Of a DNA stretch of 64,000 nucleotides, positions 49,901-62,498 are shown piece after piece. Under the pieces are notes generated by a model. The model worked only from the letters and a program-made list of their open reading frames with translations, had not been told where the DNA came from and made no database searches. The position numbers and the translations under genes are program-made. This stretch comes from Circinella umbellata (Eukaryota; Mucoromycota; Mucoromycetes; Mucorales; Lichtheimiaceae). Every line of letters begins with the position of its first letter. The first letter of the stretch is position 1. The DNA is taken from assembly GCA_025093555.1 (NCBI GenBank), contig JAIWNF010000013.1, positions 744,001-808,000 of the forward strand, read 5' to 3'.

Positions 49901-52900
49901 CAGTCCTGCTGATGCATCGACTATTGAAATTACCTTGGAAACGCTTAATATGCTCAACACACTGACGGTTATGCTGCGTAACCGATCAATTTTGGTGGAT
50001 ATGATGATGCTACGTGTTAAATGGCACGAATTATTTACCAAGGCAGAAGATTGGATTGCAAAGACAGATAAAGAAACGACTGAATTCTTGCATGGAATTG
50101 CGCGATGGACGCCTCCAAACAATGATCATGATCATGCTGACGATGACAATGACAATGAGAACAAATCAAAAAATAAGAAAAAAGCAGACAAAATTATCCA
50201 TACGCTGGTCGGACTGGAAAAACGGATTGCTGAATTTGATCAAGGGCAATACACAAGTGTACTAGATGCGTATCAAGAAATGGAAGATCTACATGATCAA
50301 AATGAACTACCTGAACATTTGGAGCAAACCCAATCGTCATTCGAACAAACATTTGCTGTTTTGATGAAACGATCAGCATTTTGTCGTAAAGTGGTAGAGC
50401 AGCATTTGGTAACAACAGATGTTGTTGCTCAATTTAATCATATCAAGAGCCAGGGCGAAAAACTACGTCAACAAATGATGGTATCACAAGATGACGGCGA
50501 ATCTTTAGAAGAACATGTACAGATGTTCAAGGAAAGCTCAGCTTACATGATGTCCGAGGTTGCTGCCACAAAAGTCCCATATCCTCAAGAAGCCCCTCCG
50601 CTGGATGCTGCACACAACGACGAAGCCAACGAAGTGATTCGCAAGAAGATCGACGAATATGGTTTGGAACTTGTAGAGATTGCAGAGAGCTTAGAAGAAT
50701 TACTTTCTGACCGTCGACAGAATTTGTCATTGCAAGAGCGAGCGGTGCTTGTGTATGACGAAATGGTGCGTCTGACGGCTTGGTTTGATGAACGGATACG
50801 CAGCTTACAAAAATCGCATCCATTTGAATTGATCGAATCTATGGATGAAAATATGGATGTAGATGCTTTGGAACAGCTTGAAAACGAGTGTCGGGGTACG
50901 AGTACTCGTGTACATCAAATTAAAGAAAACGATTATCCAAAATTGATTGAACGTATGCGTGATGTGGAGAATGAAATTGATGAAACCAATGCTGTTGCCA
51001 TTGATCGAAGTATGTTGATCAATGCAGTTGAAAATTTGGAACAGAGCCATACCCAATTGTTGGATATGCTTAAACTGCGTGATCGCGACCTAGCTTTATG
51101 TCGCAAACACGCCAATTGGGCAGCAGAATGGCACAAGGTTGAAAAAGTCATCAACGATACGGCGCATGACATATGGACCTTTACGGTGAAAAAAGCCAAG
51201 TTTGACCCTGGTCGGGAAGATGAAATAGTATCAACAACAGCGGTAGAAACCGATGACAAGCAGCAAAATATTCATTCTGGTTTACAATCACTAAGAGATC
51301 GAATTGCTGATGTGGAGAGGCAAATTAATGGAGTTAACGATTTGAATGACGAACTTGTATTCGAAGCAAGTGATGACATGACAAGTAACATTCATACTAA
51401 GCAAAATGAACTTCATGGGAAATATCAAGAGCTCGTCAAATTACTTTCTTATTCTTCAAATGCTGCTGACCAACGATATACACTTAATCACTGGTTATCA
51501 GAGATGGATGAAGCTCAAAAACAAGGGCAGTGTCTCCATGATGACCTTGAAGTCAGGAATCAAGATCTTGATGAAGAAAAAGTGCTTTGTTTCAAACGTC
51601 TTGCAAAGTCTGTTTATGAATCCATTCCAACTGAACCCATGGGGCCTGACGGCTTTGGTGAACAATTGCAGTGGGACTTTGAAGTCATTAATCCACATGA
51701 CTACCACTTCCGAGTTCAAGCACAAGTTGATATGTTTGTGCAAAATAAAATAAATGATTTAGAACAGATCGAACAAGAAGTTGATCATATTATTAATGCA
51801 CAGCAAAGCACTGGTAAAATTAAGCAACTGGTAAACTTGTATGATGCTGAGATATCCGAACTTCGTGAATGGATTTCTGACAATATGGAAGAACTCAAAC
51901 AAGAGTATATGGATGCATTGGCGAATATTACCAAAGAGGATATTATTGAAAGACGCCAAAAACATGACGATATCACCGCTAACATCAAAGAGTTTGAAAG
52001 AACCAATATTCGAGAACTTTGCGCTAATATTGCTCAACTATCATTGCAGTATCAGACTCAAGAAGGTCAACGCGGTATCGATGTTGCTGCTGTAGGACAA
52101 CGTCTTGATAATGTTCTACAAGATATGAAGGAGCTTCAATCATTATTATCTGACCAAGTATCTGCCTTTGACGCAGCTACAAAACGATTGGAATGGGAAG
52201 CTCAATACAATGCAGCATCTGTAAGTCTCAAGGATATGAATGAACAATTACGTGAAGTGACAAAACAGCGTGATACCACCAATGCTGACGCAAGTAACTT
52301 TGGTGATCGTGTCCATCAATGGCGCAAGGAATTAGATGGGTTAGAAAAAAGAAACGGCCAATTTATTAAAGAAGATCTCAAGAGTATCGAAACAACCTAT
52401 CATGATCTTGGCAAGGCATTATCCAAATGTAATCGTTCAACAACTATTATACCAGCTCATATTGATTCCCGCATGGATTCACTTCAGCGTATCGAACAAC
52501 GATTAATTGAACACTTGACAACTCGGCAAGAAGAATTGGCATTTGTAAAACGACGCATTGATTGGCAAGAAGCAGTGGATCACATATTGGAACAAATAGC
52601 TGATTATGAAGATGATTTGGAAGACTTTGTACAAGGTGATGCACGATGGACACCAGACAGACAAATCCATGAAGATGATGAACAACGATTACGTGATCAT
52701 TGTGCACAACTTGTATCCAAGTTTGAAATATTCCAAATACAACAGTTGGTACCTCTTAATAATCAATTCAAGGAATTGCAAGAGCAGCAATCGCTTCCAG
52801 AACCTGCTATTAGTCGAAAAGAAGCACTTGATAAGGCGGAAGCACAAATGAAAACTCATTTCAAATTTGCTAATGAAGTAGTTACACAGCATTGTTGGGT

Positions 52901-55900
52901 ATCAGCATTTATATTACGCACGGACCAATTGGAACAAACTGCAGAGCTGATCAGGGAGGAATTTATGAAGGAGATTAAAGAGGATCGATTGGATCAATTC
53001 AAAACCAGTGTTGCTGATGTACGAGATAGTTTAGGTCTTCAGATCCGATATCCTGTTCGCTCCATAAAGAATGATGGTGTTAAAGCTGAAGTTCGAATCC
53101 AAGATGAAGCTGTCAATGAGGTCATCCGGGATACCATTGCAACAAGAACAATTCGTTTGGATGAATTGATTGCAAGTCTCGAATTCCAAGTCGAATCAAA
53201 AGTAACCATTACACGGTTCCAGGTTCAATTACATCTGTATAAACGACATGCTGAAGCTTGCAAACGATGGATTCAAGATCACATGATAGCACTCGAGCAA
53301 AGTAATCAGTTACTCGACGCTGGTTGTAAAAATGTATTGGAAATGGAAAAACTTCAAAAGAAGATTAGTGCTGTACGTGGTACCGAACGTGCAATGACCA
53401 AAATCAAAGATAATATTTTTGCCTCTCTCGAAAATCGATTCGAACAATGCGTCAATGCCTTCGATGACACCAAAGCCAGCGAAGAAGAAGAAAAAGCCCT
53501 TTCCCAAGAATTTGATGTTATTTCCGCGACTCAGAAAGAAGTCAGTGATATGTGGTATCAGCTACGTGACGAAACAACCCATACTATATCAATGTTGACA
53601 GATGCTTTGGAACCAACCGAAAAGCACCATCTTTCCAAGAAACTTGTGGGTTCTCTTACTACGTTACAAAATAGCATCAATCAAATAGATCAAGCCGTTC
53701 TTACAGATGAACAGATTCTTCAATGGCAAAAACGCGTGGACACCTTGGATGCAAACAATTATCGCAAATTGCAGTCGGAAACACCAACATTTACCGAAGG
53801 CGATGATTTGATCAAGGTTCCCATCGAAGCAGCAAAAATTCAACTCGATACTGCAAGTGATATGATACTTGAAATTCGGACTCAATTAGCTGGTCTCTAT
53901 GATACTGTTAATATCAATCGTCTTCGTAATACATATAGCGAAAATGCACGTGTTGCTCGAACGATGATGTCCACTATTCAAGCCGTGTATAAAGATGTCA
54001 GTCAAGACTCTCACGTATTAACTGTCAAAGATCGAGCCAAGCAACGACAAACCATCCTTTCATCACACAAGAACGCTCAACATCAAATGGATGAGTGTAA
54101 AGATGCATATGAGGATTTATGCGGCTACTACGATTTCATTAAGGCGCAAGAAGGTCTAGGTGATGAGCTTGATGATTTACATAGCCAAGTTCAACTAGAA
54201 TGGCAGGATGTTTTAAAAGAGCAGTCTACATTATCTACATTGGTAGCAAGAACTGATCGATGGGTAGAACGTTATGATTTGCTTGACAAACTACAAGGCA
54301 GTTTATCAACAATTTGTCGGGAGTTGGAAGAGAAACGGAATGTTAAGAATTACAGCAGTAGTACCACAAGTAGCAGCAACAAGAGTCGCTTAAACCATAG
54401 CGATAGTGAAGCTAGTTTACTGTCGACATTGGATAAGCGATTAAATACCATCACGCGTGATTTGGAAGAACTACAAATTTGTGCACAAGCAGAAGGAGTG
54501 GATGATCCAGCCAACATTGCAACATTTATGGAGCAGTTTGAAGTTGTTAATGCAGCTATGGGAACATTGAGATCATCATTGTCATCACGAAAGTTTGATA
54601 TGGAAAAAGCTCATCTTTTAAATGTGTTTACAGAAGAATTAAAACGCCAATGCTTGACATGCGAAGAGCAAATTTCCTTTATTAAACAACAAGCAGGATC
54701 TAATCCTACTATTGCTGAAAAAAAATCAGCAGCCATTCAAGGAGTTATCCAAACATATGCTGCTGCGTTATTCAATATCCGTCAAATCCATGGACGTTGC
54801 AAGTCAAATATTGCAAGTGGGACACTTTCAGAACAAGGAAATACTTTAATTGATGTTTATGGATTTTTACGATCTGAAGTTGAGCGTATGAAGCGACCTT
54901 TGATTAAAAACCTTACAGATTTAGAACAAAAAATGACGACTGAAGATGAATATGTTGCCGTTCTCAAATCAGTATGCAGACATGCCGAAAATGAAGTGGA
55001 CATGATGGCTTCTTTAAATGACTTCAAGGCTACTGTCACTCGATTTTCTCGCAGTGCTCGGATTGCTCGAACTAAGGGGTCACTTTTACCTGATCTTAAT
55101 GAATTCGAGAGACGATACAATGCTATGGAAAGTTCAGTACAAGATTTTTATGCAACGGGAAACAAGGTCAAGAGCAGTTTATTACGAGACCGCATTGGTG
55201 GCACACGAGCTGCTAGTATTAATCGGTCAGTAGATCGGCGCCAAGATACGATTAAACGTGAATGGTTACGAATCAAAAGTTCAGCCGAAGAGACGAAGGT
55301 CAAATTACAAGAAACACAACAACGTCAACACGCAAGTGGCAAGTTATCTGAAGCAATGCGTTATGTCAGTGACCTTCGACATCGTGTCAACACATTACAA
55401 CTATCTGGCAAGAGCATTTCCATTGAACAACAAGAACTCAAGGAAATCCAAGATGATATTGAAAATTCACTTGTGAAAAAACTACGTAGTCTTGATACGT
55501 TACTGGGGAGTGTATCCGACAAAGATGGTAAATTCAAGCGGCAAAGACAAGAGCTTTCCGTAGGTGTAGATGATTTGCATAAATTGGTTCAAGAAAGGCA
55601 AAAAGAAGCCGAGATGGAAGGCAACATTACACTTTTCGTTGATATTATTGACAAGATGGATGAACAAATATCTGAATTAGCACAATTGATTGATAGTTGT
55701 GCACCTCGTCACGCCCAAGTGGTTCAAAACAAATTTAACAAGTCAGATCTACAACGATTACGGCGACGCTTGATATCGGGATACAAGGACCAAGAGCCTA
55801 AGATTGCAGAATTGGTTGAAACGGCAAAATCAGAAGCACGTAAACAATTTGTGGATAATGAACGTGTTGTTGATAAGTTAGATAAGATTCTGGAAAAATG

Positions 55901-56881
55901 GACCAAAGTTCAAGCGGATGTAAGTGCACGGGAGAAGGAGTTACAAACATGTATCAATCAACTGGACCACGAATTCTTTACAAAACTGGCAATGGCAAAA
56001 TCTACATCACCTACCAACAAAAGTCAAGATAATAAACGAACAACAAAACGAACGCCGCATCGCGCAACACCCTCACCAACAAAACAACGCCCAGGTACAA
56101 GACGTGCTAGCTTTCGATCATCCAATTTGGTAGCTGATAATAATAGTAGACCACCACGTTCACATACACCAACTGGTTCATCATCGCGTAATCGATCCTA
56201 TGTTTCTGATCCAAAGAATGAATTGGATGTTCATCTTGGAAAGATAGTCAATGAAAGTCCTTTTCGCATGAAGGTGAAAATGGTACAAGGTGAAGTCGGA
56301 AAGTATTGGTTTGGTGAAGAGCAGCCAAGACTTGTTTATTGTCGTATTTTACCGAGTAAAACGGTTATGTGTCGAGTAGGAGGTGGTTGGCAGGAACTAT
56401 CCACATTCTTGAAAAGTAAGTTGATTTTATTTTATTTTTGTAAATAAGAACGCAAAAGAAAAAAAAATCTCATCCAATTTGTCTTTCTTTTTTTCTATTA
56501 GATCATAGTCAAAATGAAGCAAATGTAGCAGCACGTTCACATCCAAGTGATAAAACAAATGATTCTGTAGATAGTGAATTATCATCAGTACGGAGCGCTT
56601 CACCAGCAGCCAGAGTCACTTTACGTGGAGGTAATGGACGTTCTGGATCACCAAGTTTATCCACTGGTCGAACCAGTAGTCGAACTGGAAGTAGAGCAGG
56701 TAGTAGTGCTGGTAATAGATCACCTATTCCACCTACTAGTACAAGCCGTGGATATGTAGATGGTGACAAATATATTCGTAGAGATAATGAAGGAAATCAA
56801 GTTGCTGTTAAAATGTCCAAGGCAAATGACAAGGCAAGAACTCCAGTTTCTAATACTACTCCTAAACATCGATTTGCATAG
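46908..56881 (+). CDS. Giant spectraplakin-like cytoskeletal crosslinker (CH-CH, spectrin-like rod, GAR, SxIP)
   Basis: Three exons, 46908-47531, 47667-56415 and 56502-56881, give 3250 residues; both junctions keep the frame. After a Ser/Thr/Pro-rich start, CH1 spans about 84-192 (VEKRTLTRWVNAQLATVGDH, LKDGKRLLKLLSVVSG). CH2 spans about 274-380 (EAKVALLYWVRIQLEDY, DFSRSWRTGLAFCLLLHRHD). This tandem is the actin-binding type. About 2600 residues of helical, charged sequence follow, with spaced Trp residues typical of spectrin-like repeats. At about 3059-3125 lies a GAR (Gas2-related) domain, VGKYWFGEEQPRLVYCRIL then TVMCRVGGGWQELSTFLKN, which binds microtubules in animal proteins. The basic Ser-rich tail carries an SxIP motif (SPIP, about 3198-3201) for EB1. 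No EF-hands or plakin repeats were seen. The inferred role is linking actin to microtubules. Confidence 0.88.
47602..47627. repeat. (TTA)n microsatellite in an intron
   Basis: About eight TTA units inside the first intron of the spectraplakin-like gene; the stretch lies between its donor at 47532 and acceptor at 47666. Confidence 0.85.
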
Positions 56882-57251
56882 ATATATCATAAACAATAAC
56901 CTTTTTCAAAACAAATAATATACCCTAATTTACCCTCTTTGTTTTACTCTTTGCATTTGTAACCATGTCTCTTATTAAAAAAATCCAAGAGAAATCAAGT
57001 ACATACTATTCACAACATGACTATTATTAAATTATAAATGCCATTAATCGGCGCTACAATGTCCAGGGGATTTTTTAGTTAATAAAAATGCTATATAGTG
57101 GAGCTTTTTTATTGCCGTGCGAGTAAAAAAAAAGTGGTTGGCAGTAAATATGAACCATCATCATGCTATGTTGTATGAGATATGTTACATTGTATGGAAT
57201 ATATGAAGAGTTGTATCCATGTGTAACATTTTGGCTGTTGTTTTTGTTATA
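56882..57251. other. Spacer after the spectraplakin-like gene
   Basis: AT-rich 3' flank with no coding signal until the transposase relic begins. Confidence 0.4.
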
Positions 57252-57853
57252 GGAAAGGCCGTATCCATGCGTTATAGTTCAGAAAGAAAGAGAACGTCAA
57301 GAGTGAAAAGCTTGAAAGAGATAGAAAGACACACGAATTACGAACAAGAAAAGCACATGAACGATTAGCAACAAAAATTCGTACATCATTTGGCAGTTCC
57401 AAAATGTCATTTTTTCACGTAGTAGGCAGTTGGGTCCCGAGGTTAGTCCTTTATCTTTTTTTTTCGTATTCTCCTTTTTAATATATTTTTAAACAATCCC
57501 AAAACGTTTCCTTTCATACATTGTATTAAAAATTCCCTTATTAAGGGACATGCGAGAAGAGGTTCAAGAAAAGTTGTAGAAGCTCTCAACAAGTCTCAAG
57601 GGGATCATGTTATAAAAGTTGACGAGTTTTTTTTATATAGCAGTTGCACCAATTGGTATGTGTATATCTGTATACCAATTTATATGTAATATGATATATA
57701 ATGATATTACATTTAAAGGTTCAAGGGAATTAATTAGAATGATATAGGTTCCCAACTGCGGCGACAGGATTGTTGAATGGCTTGGTAAGAATCTATTTTC
57801 TCAATTTCTATTTTTGTATTTCGCTTATTAACACCCTAGTCATGTTTTCATAG

Positions 57854-57866
57854 CCCATTTATCATT
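57854..57866. repeat. Target-site duplication, left copy
   Basis: CCCATTTATCATT, identical to 60394-60406; flanks the LINE. Confidence 0.8.
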
Positions 57867-60393
57867 TTTTTTATGGAGGTGGGTAGCCTCATTAATAAAA
57901 TATTTTATTAGCAGCTCCGCGTACCACAGGCAGTGGCGGACTGTGTGCGTAACAGGAAAGACAAAAGTACAATGTGAGAAGGACAATATATAGATATATA
58001 TTCAGTGTGGACGTCTAATGTACAGAGGAAAGATTTATATATATATATATATATATATTATATTTAAAAATAGGAATTGTGTAGGATTGTAGTATGGAGT
58101 GGTGGAAGCGTGCGATTAAAGAAAAAGCACGAGACACCACCAGATTTGGAATAAATGGATCGTCATAAAAGATGAACCGATGGTAAGCATCCCAAAACAG
58201 CCTGGAAGATACAAGCAACAATAGTAGGGACATGAGTGTATTGATGAGACAAATTGATGAAGAAATCAAGATAATCGATAGTAAGGTGGCGTATTAGAGC
58301 AAGAATAGCTGAAGGAGCAGGATCAGCATAGCGTATTCGACCCCATACAAGTTGCCAAATTTTGTACTTGTGAGGACATCCAATGATAAAGTGGTCCATG
58401 GTATCAACGCCCGAATTACATAGATTACAGATGGGTGTTGGTGCTGTTGAGAGTTGGAAGTGATGACTGCGTGAAGCAGTAGGAATCGTATTATGAAGTG
58501 CGCGGTACCATATGTTTTTCGTACTGTGTTCCATTGGCCAGGCCCAAAACATAGACCATTGTTTACTAGAGATGGTGGGTATACAATGACAAGGTGCATG
58601 ACAGATGTTCCGATATGTCTTGGTTTTCCATTCGAGTAGATTCTGTGCTAATCGCTGGCTAATAGGACGAGCATCCAGTACTCCAGGAGAGCCATAATGA
58701 CCACTATTAGGGAAATTGCTAGAGAGACAAAGGCGTGCGAAACCGGCTAGAAAATATATTCGTTCCTGAGCAAGATCGTTAAAAAATCGTTGTGTAAGGA
58801 AAGGACGGTTAAGTCCATCAGAAGAATTGCGGCGACGGATGAAGCCAATGCTAGAGTCAAAAATAAAAAGATCAGATACAGCCATACTTTTAAAACCAGG
58901 TCGCGTTAAGGTTTCATTGCCAACAGTAGGTGCTTATATGGAGTTTAGTGGTAATTAAAGCATGGTAGTTGCCGAACGATTAGCTGATAGCCAATCTATT
59001 GGTAGTTGATCAATTGCGCGGTATAGTAAGTAATTCACAGAGGATGTATATTTTGCATCAGAGCCACGCAATTGTAGAAACACCAGTGGTAGACGTGGGT
59101 CAGATGTTGTTTTTGATGTGATACATATATGGTGCCAAAAACATATAGTGATATACGATGGTGACGTTCCAGTTACAGCAAACAGTGGTTCTAACCATCA
59201 AAGCTGTAAGGCTGACTGTTGTAAAAGAGTCTCAAGTAAACCCACTCCTCCATGAGATCGTGAAAGACAGAGCTTATCAAAGCCTATTCGGGGGAACATT
59301 CTTGTCATCATAAACTGTCCAAGAAAGAAGAAGGTGCTGCACCCACCAACCGGAGAACATGCCATAGTTTTGATAGCACTACAACATTGAGTATGGTAGC
59401 TCGACCGCGAATTGATAATTGGCATTGAGAGTGGATATTGCAAGCATTTTTAATTCGAATTAACAGTTCTTCCAAGTAGACATGAAGTTGCTGACAAGAT
59501 GAGGTGATGGGATATTCTAAATAAAGAGCATAGTTTAATGAGTTTCTAGTGTGACAAGGAGGATAACCAGCATTATCCAAAAGAGTAGTCCAAATGGGAA
59601 GCTGCCTGCCACTAAGTGATATTGCCTGTGTCTTGTGTTTGTTCATCCGGACGTTAGAAGCTGCTTGATAATGGTTGAGGTGCACTTGAAAATGAAAAAG
59701 ATCTTGAGGGTTATTTAAGAGTACGGATGTGTCATCAACATAAGCAAGCATTTTCAGAGAATCAGGACGTGGCATATATGAGGGGGTGGCATTGAAATTA
59801 GACTGAAAGCCCTTGTTATTAGAATCATGAAGAATGCTACGTAGTAATGGTTCTAGAGCAATGTTGAATAGAATTGGTGAAAGTGGATCTCCTTGACGTA
59901 AGCCTCGTCGTTGTGTTATGGGCGCAGTGAGATGTCCGTTGATGTTAAAATGAATTTGTGTTGAGAAAAATAAATTGCTGATGGATGAGATAATGGTATG
60001 GGGAAATCCTAATCGACGCATGGCTTGCTCTAAATAATCAGGAGACACCCTATCATATCCTTTTTCGACATCCAACTGTAAGACTATATGATTACTAGAG
60101 GGATCGTTTCGAGCTTGTTCCATGGCTAATTTGATTAATATTCCATTGTTGGCGATAAATCTCCCTGGCATGAAACCAGTTTGAAATTGATTGATACGTA
60201 AGCTGACCAGCCGCGTGAATGAGACGAGCGTACATCAATCTGGTAAATATTTTTGCATCAGTATTAATCAATGAAATGGGCCTCCAGTTACGTAATGATG
60301 TCAAATCAGCCTTCTTTGGTAGCAGTTTTACTCCATGATGGTGGGTATATGGCGTCTGTTAGTGCGGCATTATATATTGAGCAGGCTAAATCA
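57867..60393 (-). mobile_element. 5'-truncated non-LTR retrotransposon (LINE) with decayed reverse transcriptase
   Basis: About 2.5 kb on the minus strand between identical 13-bp direct repeats, with an A-tail (T-run at 57867-57872 on the plus strand) at its 3' end. The reverse transcriptase starts mid-domain: LLPKKADLTSLRNWRPISLI (about 60270-60330), then GRFIANNGILIKLAMEQAR, LDVEKGYDRVSPDYLEQAM, RRGLRQGDPLSPILFNIALE and the catalytic AYVDD (DD codons at 59731-59736). Downstream are GRATILNVVVLSKLWHVLR and a C-terminal Cys/His motif, CNLCNSGVDTMDHFIIGC, then WQLVWGRIR. The endonuclease and any ORF1 are missing. At least three frameshifts (near 60320, 60150-60180 and 59300-59450) make it inactive. 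Structure and motifs fit target-primed insertion of a truncated LINE. Confidence 0.88.
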
Positions 60394-60406
60394 CCCATTT
60401 ATCATT
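60394..60406. repeat. Target-site duplication, right copy
   Basis: CCCATTTATCATT, identical to 57854-57866. Confidence 0.8.
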
Positions 60407-60516
60407 GTAATGATAGCGGCACAAATGTGTTGAGTTCCAAGCTCAGATGCAAAGCTAGTGGATAAAACGTTTATTTCTTTTTTTTCCCTTTCACCTAAAA
60501 GTTTTTGTTGTCAAAC

Positions 60517-62343
60517 ATGAATTGTTCATGTTTTTCACGCTTAAATGCTCATGGAGCAGGTACCTGTCTACTTTTTAATTAAATATTAACACTTTAAGCT
60601 ATTCTCTCTAATGCACTACGAATTAATTACTTTACTTTTTTTTTTTTTTAGCGATTAACCATGTACGATCGTACGCCATAATGTCTCGAGCAAAAAAACA
60701 AGCTGGTATTCCATTAGATCTCATACGTCCAAAAGGAAAAGACAGAAAACCTAGACGCCCCGAACAACCCGAACGATTCAATCAAGAAATGGAACCAAAA
60801 ATAGAAGTAAAAGCAACAAAAAATTCTTCGTCAGGCTGGGTCAAAGCAGGACTTGCGAGAAGATCAGTAGAACGACGTAGAGTTGTAGAGGAATTAACAA
60901 AGGAAGGCATGAACCAAGAAGGAGTTGGACTTGGACCACTAAAACCACAGCGATCAATTGAACAGCTAAAACCAAGACAACCAAGACAACCAGCTGGTTT
61001 GGCAGAACGTTTAGTTAAAGTGGCTCGTACAATCCAACAACCAGAAAACCCTCATTTGCTACGTGTTGCTGTTGTTGGTGCAGCCAATGCTGGTAAATCG
61101 ACACTTGTTAACACGATTGTCGGTGAGAATGTTTCTGTAGTTTCTCAGAAAGCACATACCACCCGAGATCGTGTACTAGCTGTTTTGACGAAAGATAATT
61201 ATCAAGTGGTGAGTTTTTGTTTATCCTGTGTAAAATGATGATTTTTGAGTAAATAAGTAAATAAATTTTAACGTACAAATTTATATTAATATATGTAGGT
61301 GTTTTTGGATACACCAGGTGTGGTACCTGATAATAGACACGCAAAAATGAATAGAACTTTAGTAACAACATCATGGAGATCACTAGATGAAGCTGAACAT
61401 GGTAATATATTGAATGAACAAAGAGTTAGCTGAGATGCTTTAAATATATTAACAAAAAAATCGTGTGTGTATAATAGTCATACTACTTGTGGATGGCCAG
61501 TGGGCATTATCTAGTCAAGAAAAAAAGGCTGATAAACTTCTCCTTGAACGTCTTGGAGAATTGAAAATCCCAACTACATTAATTTTCAATAAAGTAAGTT
61601 TTTTTTTTGGGAGGGGGATGTGGAAGTGAAGGGTTAGTCATTTATAATGTACAAGATTCATTTAACATATGTATATATATATATGCTTTAGATGGATCTC
61701 CTTGATTATGCTGAAAATGAATTGAAAGACGTCAAAAACCAATATGAATCTGTATGTCCATCTATACGTAAAACATTATATGTCTCAGCACTGGATGGAG
61801 ATGGTTTAGATGTTTTAGAGGTATAACTTTGTTCTTATTATTAATATTATCCAGGGTTGGAAAAGAGACTATCAGATATCTAACATTACTTAAAATTTAT
61901 TAGAAAGAACTATTTGACAAATCAAAACCAAAACCATGGATATACCCCTCAGAACAAAAATCGGATATGCCTGATTTAAAGAGAGTAGAAGAACTTATAC
62001 GTGTTGAATTCTTTAAACGATTGCATCAATATATACCGTATATGTTAAAACAGGTAACAAAAGCAATAAATGGCATTTTTAATACACAGCACCCCTAAAG
62101 TTATATATGCTAAACATTTTTTTTTTCATTTATCAGGAAAACGTTGGATGGACTGAAACAAACGATGGAGGTTTACGTATTGATCAAAATGTTTATGTGG
62201 AACGTGATAGCCAGCAACGAATTGTTGTCGGGGCCAATGGAGCCGTTATTGACCGTGTTGTATCTGATGCTCGAACACAAATATCTAAAGCACTTAATCG
62301 ACCTGTTAAACTTTTTATTCAAGTAAAAACTAAAAAACGATAA
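60517..62343 (+). CDS. Mitochondrial Era-type GTPase (ERAL1-like)
   Basis: Seven exons, 60517-60559, 60652-61208, 61299-61401, 61478-61593, 61692-61820, 61904-62053 and 62137-62343, give 434 residues. The 43-bp first exon (MNCSCFSRLNAHGA) joins G|CG to INHVRSYAIMSRAKKQ, forming a basic, acid-free mitochondrial presequence; without it translation would start at the internal Met at 60681. GTPase motifs: G1 GAANAGKS (about 157-164), G2 KAHTTRDRV, G3 FLDTPGV, G4 FNKMD (split by an intron between K and M), G5-like YVSALDGDG. The C-terminus is the Era KH domain (ERDSQQRIVVGANGAVIDRV). Era proteins chaperone small-subunit rRNA; mitochondrial forms bind 12S/15S-type rRNA in small-subunit assembly. 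The N-terminal basic extension is longer than in bacterial Era. Confidence 0.93.
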
Positions 62344-62353
62344 TAGTAATATC

Positions 62354-62359
62354 AATAAA
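62354..62359 (+). terminator. Likely polyadenylation signal of the Era gene
   Basis: AATAAA 11 bp after the stop codon, with T-rich sequence downstream, in the 155-bp convergent spacer before the EH-domain gene. Confidence 0.4.
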
Positions 62360-62498
62360 AGATTATATAGATTTTTCTTTTATTTTATTTTTCTGGCTTC
62401 TTCTATATATAATTATATATATTTAGGAAATATATGATAATAATAATAGTAATAATAGATAATAACATAATTTACATAATAGACCTTATTTCTTTCAA

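Larger units (their letters stand above)
57252..60465 (+). pseudogene. Decayed zinc-ribbon (OrfB/Fanzor-like) transposase relic, split by a LINE
   Basis: Coding-looking segments on the plus strand sit between intron-like gaps. About 57310-57441 includes HERLATKIRTSFGSSK then MSFFHVVGSWVPR; about 57544-57653 includes GHARRGSRKVVEALNKS then HVIKVDEF and a damaged Cys motif, SSCTNW. About 57749-57784 reads PTAATGLLNGL. After an acceptor at 57853 a last exon begins PIYHC and continues beyond the LINE at 60407-60465 as NDSGTNVLSSKLRCKASG and a stop. The order 'G-W..-GH-basic-VDEF-x-S-C..C-AAxGLL' matches the RuvC/zinc-ribbon end of OrfB/TnpB-type proteins as found in fungal Fanzor-like genes. The family call is by resemblance only. 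A frame break, a Cys-to-Trp change and the LINE insertion show it is not functional. Confidence 0.42.
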
